DNA of 64,000 nucleotides from Alphaproteobacteria bacterium (GTDB lineage Bacteria > Pseudomonadota > Alphaproteobacteria > JANQMY01), in assembly GCA_028289425.1 (NCBI GenBank), contig JANQPL010000007.1, forward strand, positions 62,001 to 126,000, read 5' to 3'. Made by a program: the position numbers and the translations under genes. Shown piece by piece: positions 1 through 8,621 of the stretch. Each line of letters starts with the position of its first letter. The first letter of the stretch is position 1. The notes beneath the pieces were generated by a model. It was given only the letters and a program-made list of their open reading frames with translations. It did no database searches and was not told the origin of the DNA.

Positions 1-966
1 ATCGTCTGTTGCCGAGCGCATGAAATGTTTGACCGGCGTTTCCCAGCGGATGGCTTCCTCGATGAGCTTGGGCAGCAGATCCGGGTTGGATTTCAGTTTG
101 TTGAATTGGTCCGGCCGTTCCGCCAAGGCCCACAAAGCACTTGCCGTGGAGGCCGACGTGGTGTCGTGGCCGGCGGTGGCGGCGATCACATAATAAGACA
201 TGGCTTCCAAATGGCCGAGCGGTTCGCCATTGATCTTGCCGTTGGCAATGACGCTCGCCAAATCCTCTCGCGGGTTGGCGCGCCGGTCTTCGGTCATCGC
301 AGAGAAATATTCAAAGAAATCCGCCACGACTTCGTTGATCAGCTTAATAAACTCGTCTTCATTCACCTCGTCGACGTTGGCGCCTCCCCGGTTCATGTCT
401 TCATCCGTGGAGCCGAACAATTCTTGGGTGAGCTTCAACATGCGGGGTTCGTCCGACTGCGGAACACCGATCACTTCCATCACCACACGCAAAGGGTAAA
501 GGAACGCCACATCGCGGGCGAAATCGCATTCCTCGCCCATGTCGAACATACGGTCCACGAATTCCTTGGCGATCTCCCGAATGCGTGCCTCAAGCTGGCG
601 CAGGTTTTGCGGCATGAACCAGTCTTGGGTGAGGTGGCGGTAATTGCCATGATCCGGATTGTCCATCTGCACAAGCGAACGCACCAGATGGGGCGAGCCG
701 CCCGTCATCTCACGGACTTTTTGTTCCGCGGCTTTGTTGGTGAGGGTGGTCGGGCGATCGCCATTGTGGAACAGCTCGTTCTGCTTCTCGATGGCCTGAA
801 TGTGATCGTGTTTCGTCACCACCCAAAACGGGTCAAAGCCTTTGGGCTCGGCTATGGCCAGGGGTGCCGTCTTGCGAAGTTCCGTAAACGCCCCATGGAT
901 GCGGTCCCATTGGGCATAGGCCTTTGGGTCCACAATGGTCTCGGCAATCTCGTTTGAAATCTTCAT
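1..966 (-). CDS. Cytochrome P450, 3' end outside window
   Basis: A soluble bacterial P450 monooxygenase; 322 residues are visible and the frame is open to the left edge, so the haem-cysteine loop is not seen. The I-helix oxygen-activating motif AGHDTT lies at residues 265-270 and the K-helix ExxR is EAIR at 304-307. The N-terminus has the usual acidic short-chain P450 layout with no membrane anchor, so it is probably cytosolic and needs a ferredoxin and reductase, neither of which is adjacent. The start ATG is preceded by GAGGAG at good spacing. It is transcribed divergently from a TetR gene, with a palindrome between them, so repression by that TetR is likely. Substrate unknown. Confidence 0.93.
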   Translation of the reverse strand, partial: MKISNEIAETIVDPKAYAQWDRIHGAFTELRKTAPLAIAEPKGFDPFWVVTKHDHIQAIEKQNELFHNGDRPTTLTNKAAEQKVREMTGGSPHLVRSLVQMDNPDHGNYRHLTQDWFMPQNLRQLEARIREIAKEFVDRMFDMGEECDFARDVAFLYPLRVVMEVIGVPQSDEPRMLKLTQELFGSTDEDMNRGGANVDEVNEDEFIKLINEVVADFFEYFSAMTEDRRANPREDLASVIANGKINGEPLGHLEAMSYYVIAATAGHDTTSASTASALWALAERPDQFNKLKSNPDLLPKLIEEAIRWETPVKHFMRSATDD

Positions 967-1043
967 GGCGAAACTCCTCTGTTTCGCCCGCGTTTCCTGC
1001 GTTTCCCACCCAAGGTTTTCGTTTTGCGGGCTTGATCACATTG

Positions 1044-1077
1044 TCATTTATTTGCTAAACGTACAACAAATAAATGA
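1044..1077. promoter_or_regulatory. Inverted repeat, probable TetR operator
   Basis: Perfect 11-bp arms TCATTTATTTG (1044-1054) and CAAATAAATGA (1067-1077) are separated by 12 bases. The repeat sits between the divergent P450 and TetR starts and ends about 10 bases before the TetR start codon, the usual place for an autoregulatory operator. The function is inferred. Confidence 0.75.
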
Positions 1078-1087
1078 GGGTTTGCCC

Positions 1088-1729
1088 GTGAGTGAGACGA
1101 AACCGCGCATCGTTCGGCGCAGTCATGAAGAGCGGCGCAACCTGTCGAAGCGAAAACTCATCGAATCCGCCCTGGCCATAGCGGCGGATGAGGGGGTGAC
1201 CGCGGCCACCTTCGATGCCATCGGCGCCCGCGCGGGGTATAGCCGCGGTTTGGCTTCCCAGAAGTTCGGATCGAAAGGCGCGTTTATGAGCGCCGTGATC
1301 GACTATCTGCATGACAATCGCGCGGCGTCGCAAGACTATGCGGAATTGAAGCAGATGCGGGGTCTCGATGCGCTGCTGTCATTCGTGGCGGTTCATCTGC
1401 AGGCGCTTACGGTTCAGAAGGAAGCGAAGGCCTATTTCGTGTTCCTGGCGGGTTCGGTTGCCGACATGACGGAAATGCGGGCGCTGTTCGCGGCATCCCA
1501 TGAACGCTCAAAACACGAAATCATGGAATTGTTTGCGCGCGGCCAAAAAGATGGGTCCATCCGTATGGGGATCGATGCGGAAGCGGCAGCGCTGATGATC
1601 GGCAGCCTTGTGATCGGGGTGTCCGTTCAGTTCCTGGTGGATCCGCAGATGGATCTTGCACGCGTTATTGCCGAAACCGTGTCCGTGCTGCGCGCAAGTT
1701 TTTGCGTTTCTGGCGATATGGGGAGCTGA
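1088..1729 (+). CDS. TetR/AcrR family transcriptional regulator
   Basis: DNA-binding repressor of 213 residues. The N-terminal helix-turn-helix is recognisable: KRKLIESALAIAADEG, then a turn and the recognition region around ARAGYSRGLASQKFGSKG, typical of TetR proteins. The C-terminal ligand domain has the length of the family. I chose the GTG at 1088, because a longer frame reads through the palindrome and TGAGGG lies about 8 bases before the GTG. It is divergent from the P450 and probably controls it through the 11-bp-arm inverted repeat. The ligand cannot be predicted. Confidence 0.9.
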   Translation: MSETKPRIVRRSHEERRNLSKRKLIESALAIAADEGVTAATFDAIGARAGYSRGLASQKFGSKGAFMSAVIDYLHDNRAASQDYAELKQMRGLDALLSFVAVHLQALTVQKEAKAYFVFLAGSVADMTEMRALFAASHERSKHEIMELFARGQKDGSIRMGIDAEAAALMIGSLVIGVSVQFLVDPQMDLARVIAETVSVLRASFCVSGDMGS

Positions 1730-1744
1730 AATGGCGAGGTGATC

Positions 1745-1924
1745 ATGAATGCTCCGGACTTTAAAACCTGGCAATGCCGCACCTGCGGCTACATTTACAA
1801 CGAAGCGGAAGGCGACCCAGACGAAGGACTAGCGCCGGGAACACGATGGGCCGACATTCCCGGTGATTGGGAATGTCCGCTGTGCGGCACACCCAAATCC
1901 GACTTTGATATGGTGGAACTCTGA
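1745..1924 (+). CDS. Rubredoxin
   Basis: Small electron carrier of 59 residues that binds one iron through four cysteines. Both knuckles are present: CRTCGY near the N-terminus and CPLCGTPK near the C-terminus, with the conserved DW.CP spacing (GDWECPLCG). The ATG at 1745 follows GAGGTG at good spacing, so the GTG six bases upstream is less likely. It starts 15 bases after the TetR stop and is probably co-transcribed. Rubredoxins serve alkane hydroxylases and other oxidases; the neighbouring P450 makes a redox role there conceivable, but P450s normally use ferredoxins. No rubredoxin reductase is nearby. Confidence 0.95.
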   Translation: MNAPDFKTWQCRTCGYIYNEAEGDPDEGLAPGTRWADIPGDWECPLCGTPKSDFDMVEL

Positions 1925-1936
1925 TGGCACGCCGCT

Positions 1937-2371
1937 CTAGAACCTGTCCCAGCGGCGCAGGAAGGTCAGATAGAACAATCCCAAATAGAGGCTGATGGCG
2001 ACCGCCCAGCCCGCCCAGACCGCAACGCGATAGTCGTCGAGCAGATAGGCTTCCAGTCCGAAGTAAAGCTCCAGCGGCGGCGCTTCCGCCACCTTGCCGT
2101 CAAGGCCGTGCCAAGCGGCCAGGAGGCCCGCCGTCAGCCGCTCGAGTGCCACGGTGGTAAGTCCCAGGAACACCAAGGCGCCGCTCAGGAAGAGGAAGGC
2201 GATGCTCTTCAGCAGAAACGGTGCCCGGTGCAGGAAATAGTAGAGCGCGGCGATATAGGCCGACACGATGGTGAAGTAAATCGATACCACTGCCAGCACC
2301 GCACTGACGGCTTCCAGCAGTCCCTCAACAACTTCCGCTTCGCTAATGTCCCCTTCACTCCCACCACGCAA
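1937..2371 (-). CDS. Small integral membrane protein, unknown function
   Basis: 144 residues, not recognised. Four hydrophobic stretches are visible: about residues 20-45, 52-75, 78-90 and 112-137. They alternate with short loops, so it is a polytopic inner-membrane protein. The C-terminus ends in a basic patch, FLRRWDRF. The TTG start at 2371 is favoured because AGGA lies five bases upstream. It sits downstream of a DUF2905 gene on the same strand with a 47-base gap and may be co-transcribed with it. It converges on the rubredoxin gene. Confidence 0.7.
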   Translation of the reverse strand: MRGGSEGDISEAEVVEGLLEAVSAVLAVVSIYFTIVSAYIAALYYFLHRAPFLLKSIAFLFLSGALVFLGLTTVALERLTAGLLAAWHGLDGKVAEAPPLELYFGLEAYLLDDYRVAVWAGWAVAISLYLGLFYLTFLRRWDRF

Positions 2372-2418
2372 GTCTATCCTGTCGCATACATCCTCACCAG
2401 CGTCCCGGCGTCACAGGG

Positions 2419-2616
2419 TCATCGAAAGAGCCTCAAGATCAGTGTAATCAAAATCGACAGGATCAGCCCGGTCATGAGCGGCACATAGATCCGCACATTC
2501 TCGCCCTCATAGTAGATGTCGCCCGGCAGCCGTCCCAATCCCAGCTTGCCAAGCCAGGGCCACAATAAGCCGATGGCGACAATCACGAGCCCAAGAATGA
2601 TGAGGAACTTTTGCAT
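2419..2616 (-). CDS. DUF2905 family membrane protein
   Basis: A 65-residue protein with the full DUF2905 layout: an N-terminal membrane helix (KFLIILGLVIVAIGLLWPW), the conserved GLGRLPGDI motif, a short polar stretch, and a second helix ending in RLFR. These proteins are widespread in bacteria and have no assigned biochemical role. It is divergent from the cupin lipoprotein gene and upstream of a second small membrane protein. Confidence 0.88.
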   Translation of the reverse strand: MQKFLIILGLVIVAIGLLWPWLGKLGLGRLPGDIYYEGENVRIYVPLMTGLILSILITLILRLFR

Positions 2617-2700
2617 CTGCGCGTCCGGTCCACCAATATGGGGGATACTTCACACGTAAGAATGGCGGCAAAGATGTCAATTGGACAAAGGGGCAGGGGA

Positions 2701-3201
2701 ATGGTGCGTTCGAAGGGTTTTGTACGTGGCGTTGCGGTCGTTGCGACAGGCGTTGTGCTGGCCGGGTGCAGTGTTTTGGACGCGCTTGCCCCGAACCAAA
2801 CATCCGATGCGGAAGTGGTCACCGTAAGGCCCGACGCCAGCGTTATAACTAAGCAGCAGTTGCCCAACTTTGTGGGCATTAGCAAGGATACGGCCGGGTC
2901 ATCCGCCATTTCCATGAACATGGTCATCATTCCGCCGGGTGGTCGGGCCGACCCCCACGTGCATAAGGGGTATGAGTCCGCGATCTATGTGATCGAGGGC
3001 AATGTGGAAACCCGCTACGGCGATGGCTTGTCCAAATCCATCACCAACCAAGCCGGCGATTTCATATTCATTCCGGCCGACGTGCCGCACCAGCCGATCA
3101 ATTTGAGCGAAACCGAACGGGCGGTCGCGATCGTGTCGCGCAATGATGCCGACGAACAGGAAAGCGTCGAGCATTACGATCCGGCGACGCCACCGAAATA
3201 G
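2701..3201 (+). CDS. Cupin-domain lipoprotein
   Basis: 166 residues. The signal peptide ends in a lipobox, VVLAGC, so the mature protein should be lipid-anchored at Cys 20 or so. The rest is one cupin_2 barrel with motif 1 as PHVHKGYESAIYVIEG (two histidines and a glutamate as metal ligands) and motif 2 as FIFIPADVPHQP (third histidine). The ATG at 2701 follows GGGGCAGGGGA. Cupins of this kind can be dioxygenases, isomerases or simple binding proteins; nothing here decides between them. Being exported is less common for the family. Confidence 0.88.
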   Translation: MVRSKGFVRGVAVVATGVVLAGCSVLDALAPNQTSDAEVVTVRPDASVITKQQLPNFVGISKDTAGSSAISMNMVIIPPGGRADPHVHKGYESAIYVIEGNVETRYGDGLSKSITNQAGDFIFIPADVPHQPINLSETERAVAIVSRNDADEQESVEHYDPATPPK

Positions 3202-3356
3202 CATGATGTGGCGCCTCCGCGACCACTCGCCCTAACCGGGAAGTCGGCCAAATAAAATCACCAAACATCTCATGTGGCGCAGATCAGTTTCTGCTTGTCC
3301 TTGCACCGGGGTTTGGTGTTTCATGACTTCGAGGCAAAGTTGCGCGGGGGGATGCA

Positions 3357-5933
3357 ATGGCGCGGGGGCTGTTTTGGCGTAAGGCGCGTTCGCGCGGCAA
3401 ATCAACATTGCGGCCCCATGATGTCCCCGCCGCCCCAAAAGCAATCATCGACAGGTCGAATAAGCCAGCGGTGTCCCGCGACGATCAGCGTGAAGCTACT
3501 CCGTCGAGCGATCAACCCCGCCCGCTGACCCGAGACGATCGTTTAAAGGCCCGCAGTCTTATCGCGGCCTGGCGCGCGGGGGCCGCTTGGTCGCCGGAAT
3601 GGCACCGGTCGTGGCTCAAGGAAACCCAGCCGTCGTCAAACGGCGCTCAAGTCGACGATGAGCTCGAAGATGATGATAAGAGTGGGAATGATGATCCGTC
3701 TCCGGAAGGATTGACGATTCGCGCCAGCATCGTGAGAGACATGTTGGACGACCCGCAACACTCGCCGAAGACATTCGACGCGGAACCGCTAAAACTCACC
3801 AACAAAGGCGCAAGCCTCGAGAACTGCACAATCATCGATGGGCCGCTGGATTTATCGGCGTTGCGTTTCGACAGACCCATCTGGATGACGAAGTGCAAGT
3901 TTCCGGAACCGTTTATGATGACGGATGCGAAGCTCGGCCGCCTTTGTCTAGAGGACAGCGAGTTTCATTCAATCATTGGCGAGAACGTCCATATTGATGG
4001 GGAGATGTCTCTCTCGGACGTAGAGGTCAAAAACCATATCGCTCTCGATGGGGCCAAGATCGACGGCATTTTTAGACTCAGCGGGGCCAAACTCAATACC
4101 TCTGGAGAAGGCGCATTTGCGCTGAAATGCCAGGTTGCAGAGTTTGGCGTGACCGTCTTGATGAACGACGAGTTTCTCGCGAATGGAGAAGTCAACTTTA
4201 ATGGGGTCATCATCAAAGGGGAGCTTGATTGTAGCGGGGGATCATTCCACAACGAAGGTGGCAAGGCGCTCGATTGTGATGGTGCGACCTTTGGTGCCGA
4301 TGCTTCAATGGCTGATGACTTCGAGGCCAAGGGCGAGGTCAACTTTCGGGGGGCCACAATTAGAGGCCTGCTTGATTGTAGCCACGGATCTTTTCAGAAC
4401 GGCAGCGGGACCGCGCTTAGCTGTAATGGCGCGACGATCGAGTCCTGGGTGTTTCTGCGGAACAAATTTGAAGCTGTTGGTGAGGTCGACCTTGTCGGTG
4501 CCACCATTAGGGGTGGGCTGGATTGTAGCCAGGGTTCCTTTGACAACAAGAAGAATGGCGCGGACGAAAACAAAAACAAAGAAAACACCGATGTGAGTGA
4601 ACGGATTGCACTGAATTGCGGCTCGGTGACGGTTGGTGCTGATGTTTTTCTCAGCAATCAATTTGAGGCGATCGGCGAGGTCAGTTTCGTTGGGGCTACC
4701 ATCAAAGCACACCTTGTTTGCAATCGAGGAAGATTTCAAAACGAGGACGGTATTGGGCTGAACCTTCAAGCGGCGACGATCGCATCGCATGTGTATTTTG
4801 CTGACAGGTTTCACGTGCTCGGAACACTTGATTTAATCAGTACAAAGATAGATGGTAAACTGACCATTAATGGAGCGACCATTGGCAGCAAGAAAGGGCA
4901 TTGGGCCGACCTAAACTCGGCCTCGATCAATGGCGTTCTTGATCTTGGCGCTATTGACTGGGGCGAAACTGCATTGGACTTACGTGGTGCGAATGCCGGT
5001 AGTCTATCTGATCTCGGTGCGCACTTCTGGCCCCGGGGTAGGTTTTTGAGGCGTTTGGCGTGGTTTTGTTGGTGGAGGCCACGTCTCCCGTCATGGCCGA
5101 GAAAGGGACGTCTCTATATGGATGGATTTACCTATGAACGGTTCGTTGACCCACTGACCGGAAGTTCGTCAGTCGACACATCGTTCGAGTTGCGGCGCGC
5201 ATGGCTGGACTTGAGGTTTACAGATTGGTTGTCAAGACCCAGCCAGTTCCGACCGCAACCTCACACCCAATGCGCAAAAGTATTGCAGGCTTCGGGTCAT
5301 TCTCGCGACGCCCGCCTCATCCGCCACGATCGCGAAAGGCTGTGGGCAGAGTCCACGGAAACGGCCTTTTTGTTAAAGCCGTTTTTTTGGGTCTTCAATA
5401 TCCTTGCGGGGTATGGGTTCAAAACCTACCGCGCGTTTGCATGGGCGTTGGCAATCTGGCTTGCGGCGGTACCCTTCTATCATGTGGCGTACCAGAATGG
5501 CCGGATGTTTCCCGACAATCCACTTGTCATGGAGAGGTATGAGGCGAGTTGCGACACTGGAAAAGGCATGCCTGACACGATCGCCGACGAGCTCTCTTCA
5601 AACAAGGCAGCTTTCCCCGGTTACGAGGGCTTCGACCCCATTGTCTATTCTCTCGACGTGTTCGTCCCGCTGATGGAGTTTGGCCAGACCGCAAAATGGC
5701 GGCCGTGGGGACAGCTTCTAGATGGCGTTCAATGCACTCATGAACAGGCGGGGCTCGGTCTGCCTCTGATTCCGGTTGCTGTTACGGATCTGGTCAGGCC
5801 TCACATTGAGCGCATTGTCAATGATGGCTGGCTGCCATGGATCTATTGGCTTCAAGTGATCTTCGGTTGGCTGCTTACGACCATTGTAATCACCGGCCTT
5901 TCCGGCTTGCTTCAGCGGGGCGACCGCGACTAA
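3357..5933 (+). CDS. Beta-helix repeat protein with C-terminal membrane domain
   Basis: 858 residues. The N-terminal 110 residues are basic, then strongly acidic (a D/E-rich run near residues 100-115) and probably disordered. From about 140 to 540 the chain is made of solenoid repeats. The clearest units start near residues 270, 319, 367, 433 and 483 and follow F.A.GEV.F.GATI.G.LDCS.GSF.N..G.AL.C.GATI, about 48 residues each; one copy carries an extra Asn/Lys-rich insert of roughly 16 residues. The C-terminal third has hydrophobic segments near 672-710 and 828-853 around YSLDVFVPLMEFGQ, a motif I recall from actinobacterial proteins labelled membrane-associated oxidoreductase. No enzyme motif was found. 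It converges on GST with a 4-base overlap. Confidence 0.88.
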   Translation: MARGLFWRKARSRGKSTLRPHDVPAAPKAIIDRSNKPAVSRDDQREATPSSDQPRPLTRDDRLKARSLIAAWRAGAAWSPEWHRSWLKETQPSSNGAQVDDELEDDDKSGNDDPSPEGLTIRASIVRDMLDDPQHSPKTFDAEPLKLTNKGASLENCTIIDGPLDLSALRFDRPIWMTKCKFPEPFMMTDAKLGRLCLEDSEFHSIIGENVHIDGEMSLSDVEVKNHIALDGAKIDGIFRLSGAKLNTSGEGAFALKCQVAEFGVTVLMNDEFLANGEVNFNGVIIKGELDCSGGSFHNEGGKALDCDGATFGADASMADDFEAKGEVNFRGATIRGLLDCSHGSFQNGSGTALSCNGATIESWVFLRNKFEAVGEVDLVGATIRGGLDCSQGSFDNKKNGADENKNKENTDVSERIALNCGSVTVGADVFLSNQFEAIGEVSFVGATIKAHLVCNRGRFQNEDGIGLNLQAATIASHVYFADRFHVLGTLDLISTKIDGKLTINGATIGSKKGHWADLNSASINGVLDLGAIDWGETALDLRGANAGSLSDLGAHFWPRGRFLRRLAWFCWWRPRLPSWPRKGRLYMDGFTYERFVDPLTGSSSVDTSFELRRAWLDLRFTDWLSRPSQFRPQPHTQCAKVLQASGHSRDARLIRHDRERLWAESTETAFLLKPFFWVFNILAGYGFKTYRAFAWALAIWLAAVPFYHVAYQNGRMFPDNPLVMERYEASCDTGKGMPDTIADELSSNKAAFPGYEGFDPIVYSLDVFVPLMEFGQTAKWRPWGQLLDGVQCTHEQAGLGLPLIPVAVTDLVRPHIERIVNDGWLPWIYWLQVIFGWLLTTIVITGLSGLLQRGDRD

Positions 5934-6601
5934 CAGGGCCGCTCCGGCAGCGGCGGGTCGAATTCGGGACGGGTCGCTTGCAGGGACGGCCGTTCGCAAA
6001 TCTGTTTCCACCACGCATGCAGCGCCACATTGTCGAGCATCATGGATTTGCTCTGGGGCGTGACCATGAAAAGCGACAGCATGGGTGCCGCCAACAGATC
6101 GGCAAGTGAGAGGGCCGGTGTGCCCAACCATCCGCGATCCGTCACCAAGTCGTTCAGGGCCGCCACACAGGTCTTGGCTTGGGGCAACACGGCGTTGATC
6201 TTGTCGCGGTCGGCGTCGAAGCCGATATTGGGCAGTTGCACACCCGGCACGAACAGGCCCCATACCAGCGTCTTGTACACATAGTTGTTGAGAACGCTGA
6301 TCACTTGGCTCATATGCGCCCGGTCGGCCGGTGCGTCCGGCTGCAGGGCCGGTCCGTCGAAAACCTCATCCACATATTGCAGGATCGCGCTGCTTTCATA
6401 GAGCGCAATGTCACCATGTTGAAAGGCGGGAATGCGCCCGAACGGATGCCGTTTTAGGTGCTCCGGCGGCACCCCTTCTTGCGCAAAGATGTCCACGGGT
6501 ACCAGATCGTAATCGATACCTTTTTCGGCGAAGGCCAGCCGCACGGCGCGTACGTAAACGCTGTAGGGCGCTCCATACAAGATCGGCTTGGTGCTTGTCA
6601 T
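5930..6601 (-). CDS. Glutathione S-transferase family protein
   Basis: 223 residues with the two-domain GST layout. The N-terminal thioredoxin-like domain begins ILYGAPYSVYVRAVRLAFAE, contains the cis-proline segment GRIPAFQHGD, and has the glutathione-gamma-glutamyl binding pair ES in LYESSAILQYVD. The all-helical C-terminal domain follows and includes LSLADLLAAPML, the usual N-capping box region. Typical roles are conjugation or glutathione-dependent dehalogenation/isomerisation. It is last of a minus-strand set (VOC, TetR, PEP mutase-like, SnoaL-like, GST), all small detoxification-type proteins. Confidence 0.93.
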   Translation of the reverse strand: MTSTKPILYGAPYSVYVRAVRLAFAEKGIDYDLVPVDIFAQEGVPPEHLKRHPFGRIPAFQHGDIALYESSAILQYVDEVFDGPALQPDAPADRAHMSQVISVLNNYVYKTLVWGLFVPGVQLPNIGFDADRDKINAVLPQAKTCVAALNDLVTDRGWLGTPALSLADLLAAPMLSLFMVTPQSKSMMLDNVALHAWWKQICERPSLQATRPEFDPPLPERPC

Positions 6602-6660
6602 AACACCGAAAGAATAACGGAATTTCTCTCGGTGCGCTAAGCCAGAGGCCGCTGATGGCT

Positions 6661-7086
6661 TCAGCGGGACAATAGCTCTTGCATTTTTTCGCGAAAATCG
6701 AGCCGGGCGATGGCGGGATCGAAGAATTGCAGAATATTAAGCCGGTCTACATAGGCGGTTGCGTCCAGCGCTTTGTCTCCCTTCATGCGAAATCGGTTTG
6801 CACCGGTCACTTTGAAGGGGCGCCCGTTGAGGGTGCAGGTGAGTTCCCATTCCGTGAACAAAGTGTCGTCCCGTTGCGCCCAGTGCAGCAGGCGCATCTG
6901 TGTATCGGGCGCGACCATGTGGAATTGATCGGTCATGGACAGTTCGATGTCCGGGTAAATGCGCGTCTGGCCGGGATAGTCGACGCCGCCCCCGTCGTGA
7001 AACATGGGGTCGCTTTTGTCCGGATTGGGCTGCCAGGAATTTTTGAGTTTCTTGAGGAAATGCTCGATGTCTTGCGCGGTGGTCAT
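6661..7086 (-). CDS. SnoaL/NTF2-like protein
   Basis: 141 residues with the alpha+beta cone pattern of NTF2-like proteins: an N-terminal helix (AQDIEHFLKKLKNSW), then alternating strands such as MRLLHWAQRDDTLFTEWELTCTLNGRPF, and a final helical tail. Members bind small hydrophobic molecules or catalyse isomerisation or hydration; no catalytic dyad could be assigned. Its start overlaps the stop of the upstream PEP mutase-like gene by four bases (ATGA), so the two are translationally coupled. Confidence 0.8.
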   Translation of the reverse strand: MTTAQDIEHFLKKLKNSWQPNPDKSDPMFHDGGGVDYPGQTRIYPDIELSMTDQFHMVAPDTQMRLLHWAQRDDTLFTEWELTCTLNGRPFKVTGANRFRMKGDKALDATAYVDRLNILQFFDPAIARLDFREKMQELLSR

Positions 7087-7889
7087 GGGGCGCCGTCCTC
7101 CTTCACAAATAAGTCTTCCGCTGCCGCAAAGTCCATCCAGTTTTCCGTAAAAACGCTATAGTCCGTTTGCGGATCGAGACGCCGCGCGACGTTTTGTAGA
7201 TGCGCCAGTGCCGATTGTTGCGGCCCGCACCCAAGGCTGATGCGTTTGACGCCCAGCTTGCTCAGGCCGGCGGGGGATGGCACGCCGGGAAGTGCGTAAA
7301 CATTCACGGGCGCCGGAACCTCGCGGACCAAAACGGAGATGTCTCGCTCATCCGTTAAGCCTGGAACGAACACGCCGTCGGCGCCGGCTTCAACATAATG
7401 TTGGCAGCGCTTGATGGCGTCGCCGAGGTCATTCGGGCCGCCGAGAAACACGTCGGTGCGTGCGTTGATGAAGAGCGTTCGGGTCGGCGCAAGCTCTCGA
7501 ATGGCGACGATTTTCTCCGCATGGTGCTGCGGGTCGGTCAAGGCGCCGCCGGCAAACCCATCCTCAATGTTGATCCCGCACGCGCCTGCGTCGATCACTT
7601 GGGCCGCATGACGCTGAACCTGTTCCGGCATGTCCGCAAAGCCTGCCTCGATGTCGAACGACACCGGGATGTCGACGGCCGCGGCAATGCGCCTGCTTGC
7701 CTCCAGGAAAGCGGACCATCCGTTTTCCCGGCCAATGCTCCAACAAATGCCGGTGCTGGTGGTGCCCAGGGCGGGAAATCCCTCATGGGCGAACAAGCGC
7801 GCGCTGGCCACATCCCACACACCGGGAAGCATTAGGATGCCGGTGCCTTCGTGCAGATCGAAAAAAGTATCGACCTGTTTGCTTGGCAT
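7083..7889 (-). CDS. Isocitrate lyase/PEP mutase family protein
   Basis: 268 residues of the ICL/PEPM TIM-barrel family. Diagnostic segments are the N-terminal LMLPGVWDVASARLFAHEGFPALGTTSTG, the Asp-rich SFDIEAGFAD, and NIEDG followed by INARTDVFLGG. These supply the Mg2+ and substrate-phosphate or carboxylate binding residues. The family's cysteine-containing lyase loop (KKCGH) is absent, so it is closer to the phosphonomutase or oxaloacetate hydrolase-like branch than to isocitrate lyase. The ATG at 7889 has GGAG seven bases upstream. The gene lies just downstream of a strong palindrome. Confidence 0.88.
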   Translation of the reverse strand: MPSKQVDTFFDLHEGTGILMLPGVWDVASARLFAHEGFPALGTTSTGICWSIGRENGWSAFLEASRRIAAAVDIPVSFDIEAGFADMPEQVQRHAAQVIDAGACGINIEDGFAGGALTDPQHHAEKIVAIRELAPTRTLFINARTDVFLGGPNDLGDAIKRCQHYVEAGADGVFVPGLTDERDISVLVREVPAPVNVYALPGVPSPAGLSKLGVKRISLGCGPQQSALAHLQNVARRLDPQTDYSVFTENWMDFAAAEDLFVKEDGAP

Positions 7890-7903
7890 CTGCACGCTCC
7901 ATG

Positions 7904-7930
7904 TCTAATCTAACCAGTGGTTAGATTAGA
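7904..7930. promoter_or_regulatory. 27-bp palindrome, probable operator
   Basis: Perfect 12-bp arms TCTAATCTAACC (7904-7915) and GGTTAGATTAGA (7919-7930) flank AGT. It lies between the TetR stop and the PEP mutase-like start, 14 bases upstream of that ATG, and so probably overlaps that gene's promoter or leader. Size and symmetry suit a TetR dimer, and the TetR just upstream is the obvious candidate. This is inference. Confidence 0.78.
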
Positions 7931-7961
7931 CCGTCATCTTATGGATTGCAATAGTCAATTA

Positions 7962-8621
7962 TTAGGGGGCGCCGTAGCCGGAAAGCAGCGGTCGCAGTAC
8001 CGATAGAAGATGCCTCTTGATGGCGGCTTTGCTTCGGGGGGGACTGGCGTGCTCGTGAAAGAAGCCGCGCCTTGTGCGGCCCGTCTCCGCGTAGCCATGG
8101 GTGAAGGTCCAAAGGGTCATGGCCATATCTCGAGCGGACGGCGCGAGAACAAGAAACCCCTGGGATTGCGCGTCCGCCACCGCGTCGACGATCAGGGCCA
8201 CCACATCATTGTGGGCGTCCCAAAGTGGCGGGTATTCATTGGCGCGGCAGGTCAGGTCCGGCTCGCTCATGATGCGAAAATAGGCAGGATCGTCGGCGGC
8301 GAAGAAAACGTAAGCCACCGCCAATGCCTCGATTTGGGCGATGGGATCGGTGCCCGCCTTGTTCCGTGCGGCCGCCATTTTCTTCTCGAGCCTGCGATAA
8401 CCTTCTTCCGACACCACCGATAACAGCTTTCGCTTATCGTCGAAATGCTGATAGAGCGCGCCATGGGTAACGCCTGCCTTCGACGCCACCTGACGCATGG
8501 AAACCGCATCCAGACCCTGCGCCTGAATGATCTCGATCGCCGCATCCACCGCCGCCGCCTCAAGATCGCCGTGATGATAGGCCGGTTTGGATTTCTTTCT
8601 GGATACGGACGAATTGGTCAT
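7962..8621 (-). CDS. TetR family transcriptional regulator
   Basis: 219 residues. The helix-turn-helix reads AIEIIQAQGLDAVSMRQVA followed by VTHGALYQHFDDKRKLL, the classic TetR_N pattern. The C-terminal part has the TetR_C-type helix FTHGYAETGRTRRGFF. The ATG at 8621 overlaps the stop of the VOC gene by four bases (ATGA), which favours this start over longer readings. It probably acts on the 27-bp palindrome immediately downstream and so on the PEP mutase-like/SnoaL/GST genes. Confidence 0.92.
   Translation of the reverse strand: MTNSSVSRKKSKPAYHHGDLEAAAVDAAIEIIQAQGLDAVSMRQVASKAGVTHGALYQHFDDKRKLLSVVSEEGYRRLEKKMAAARNKAGTDPIAQIEALAVAYVFFAADDPAYFRIMSEPDLTCRANEYPPLWDAHNDVVALIVDAVADAQSQGFLVLAPSARDMAMTLWTFTHGYAETGRTRRGFFHEHASPPRSKAAIKRHLLSVLRPLLSGYGAP

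Noticed and set aside
25-957. Long plus-strand open frame opposite the P450
   Set aside because: It is the antisense shadow of a clear P450 on the minus strand and has no family features.
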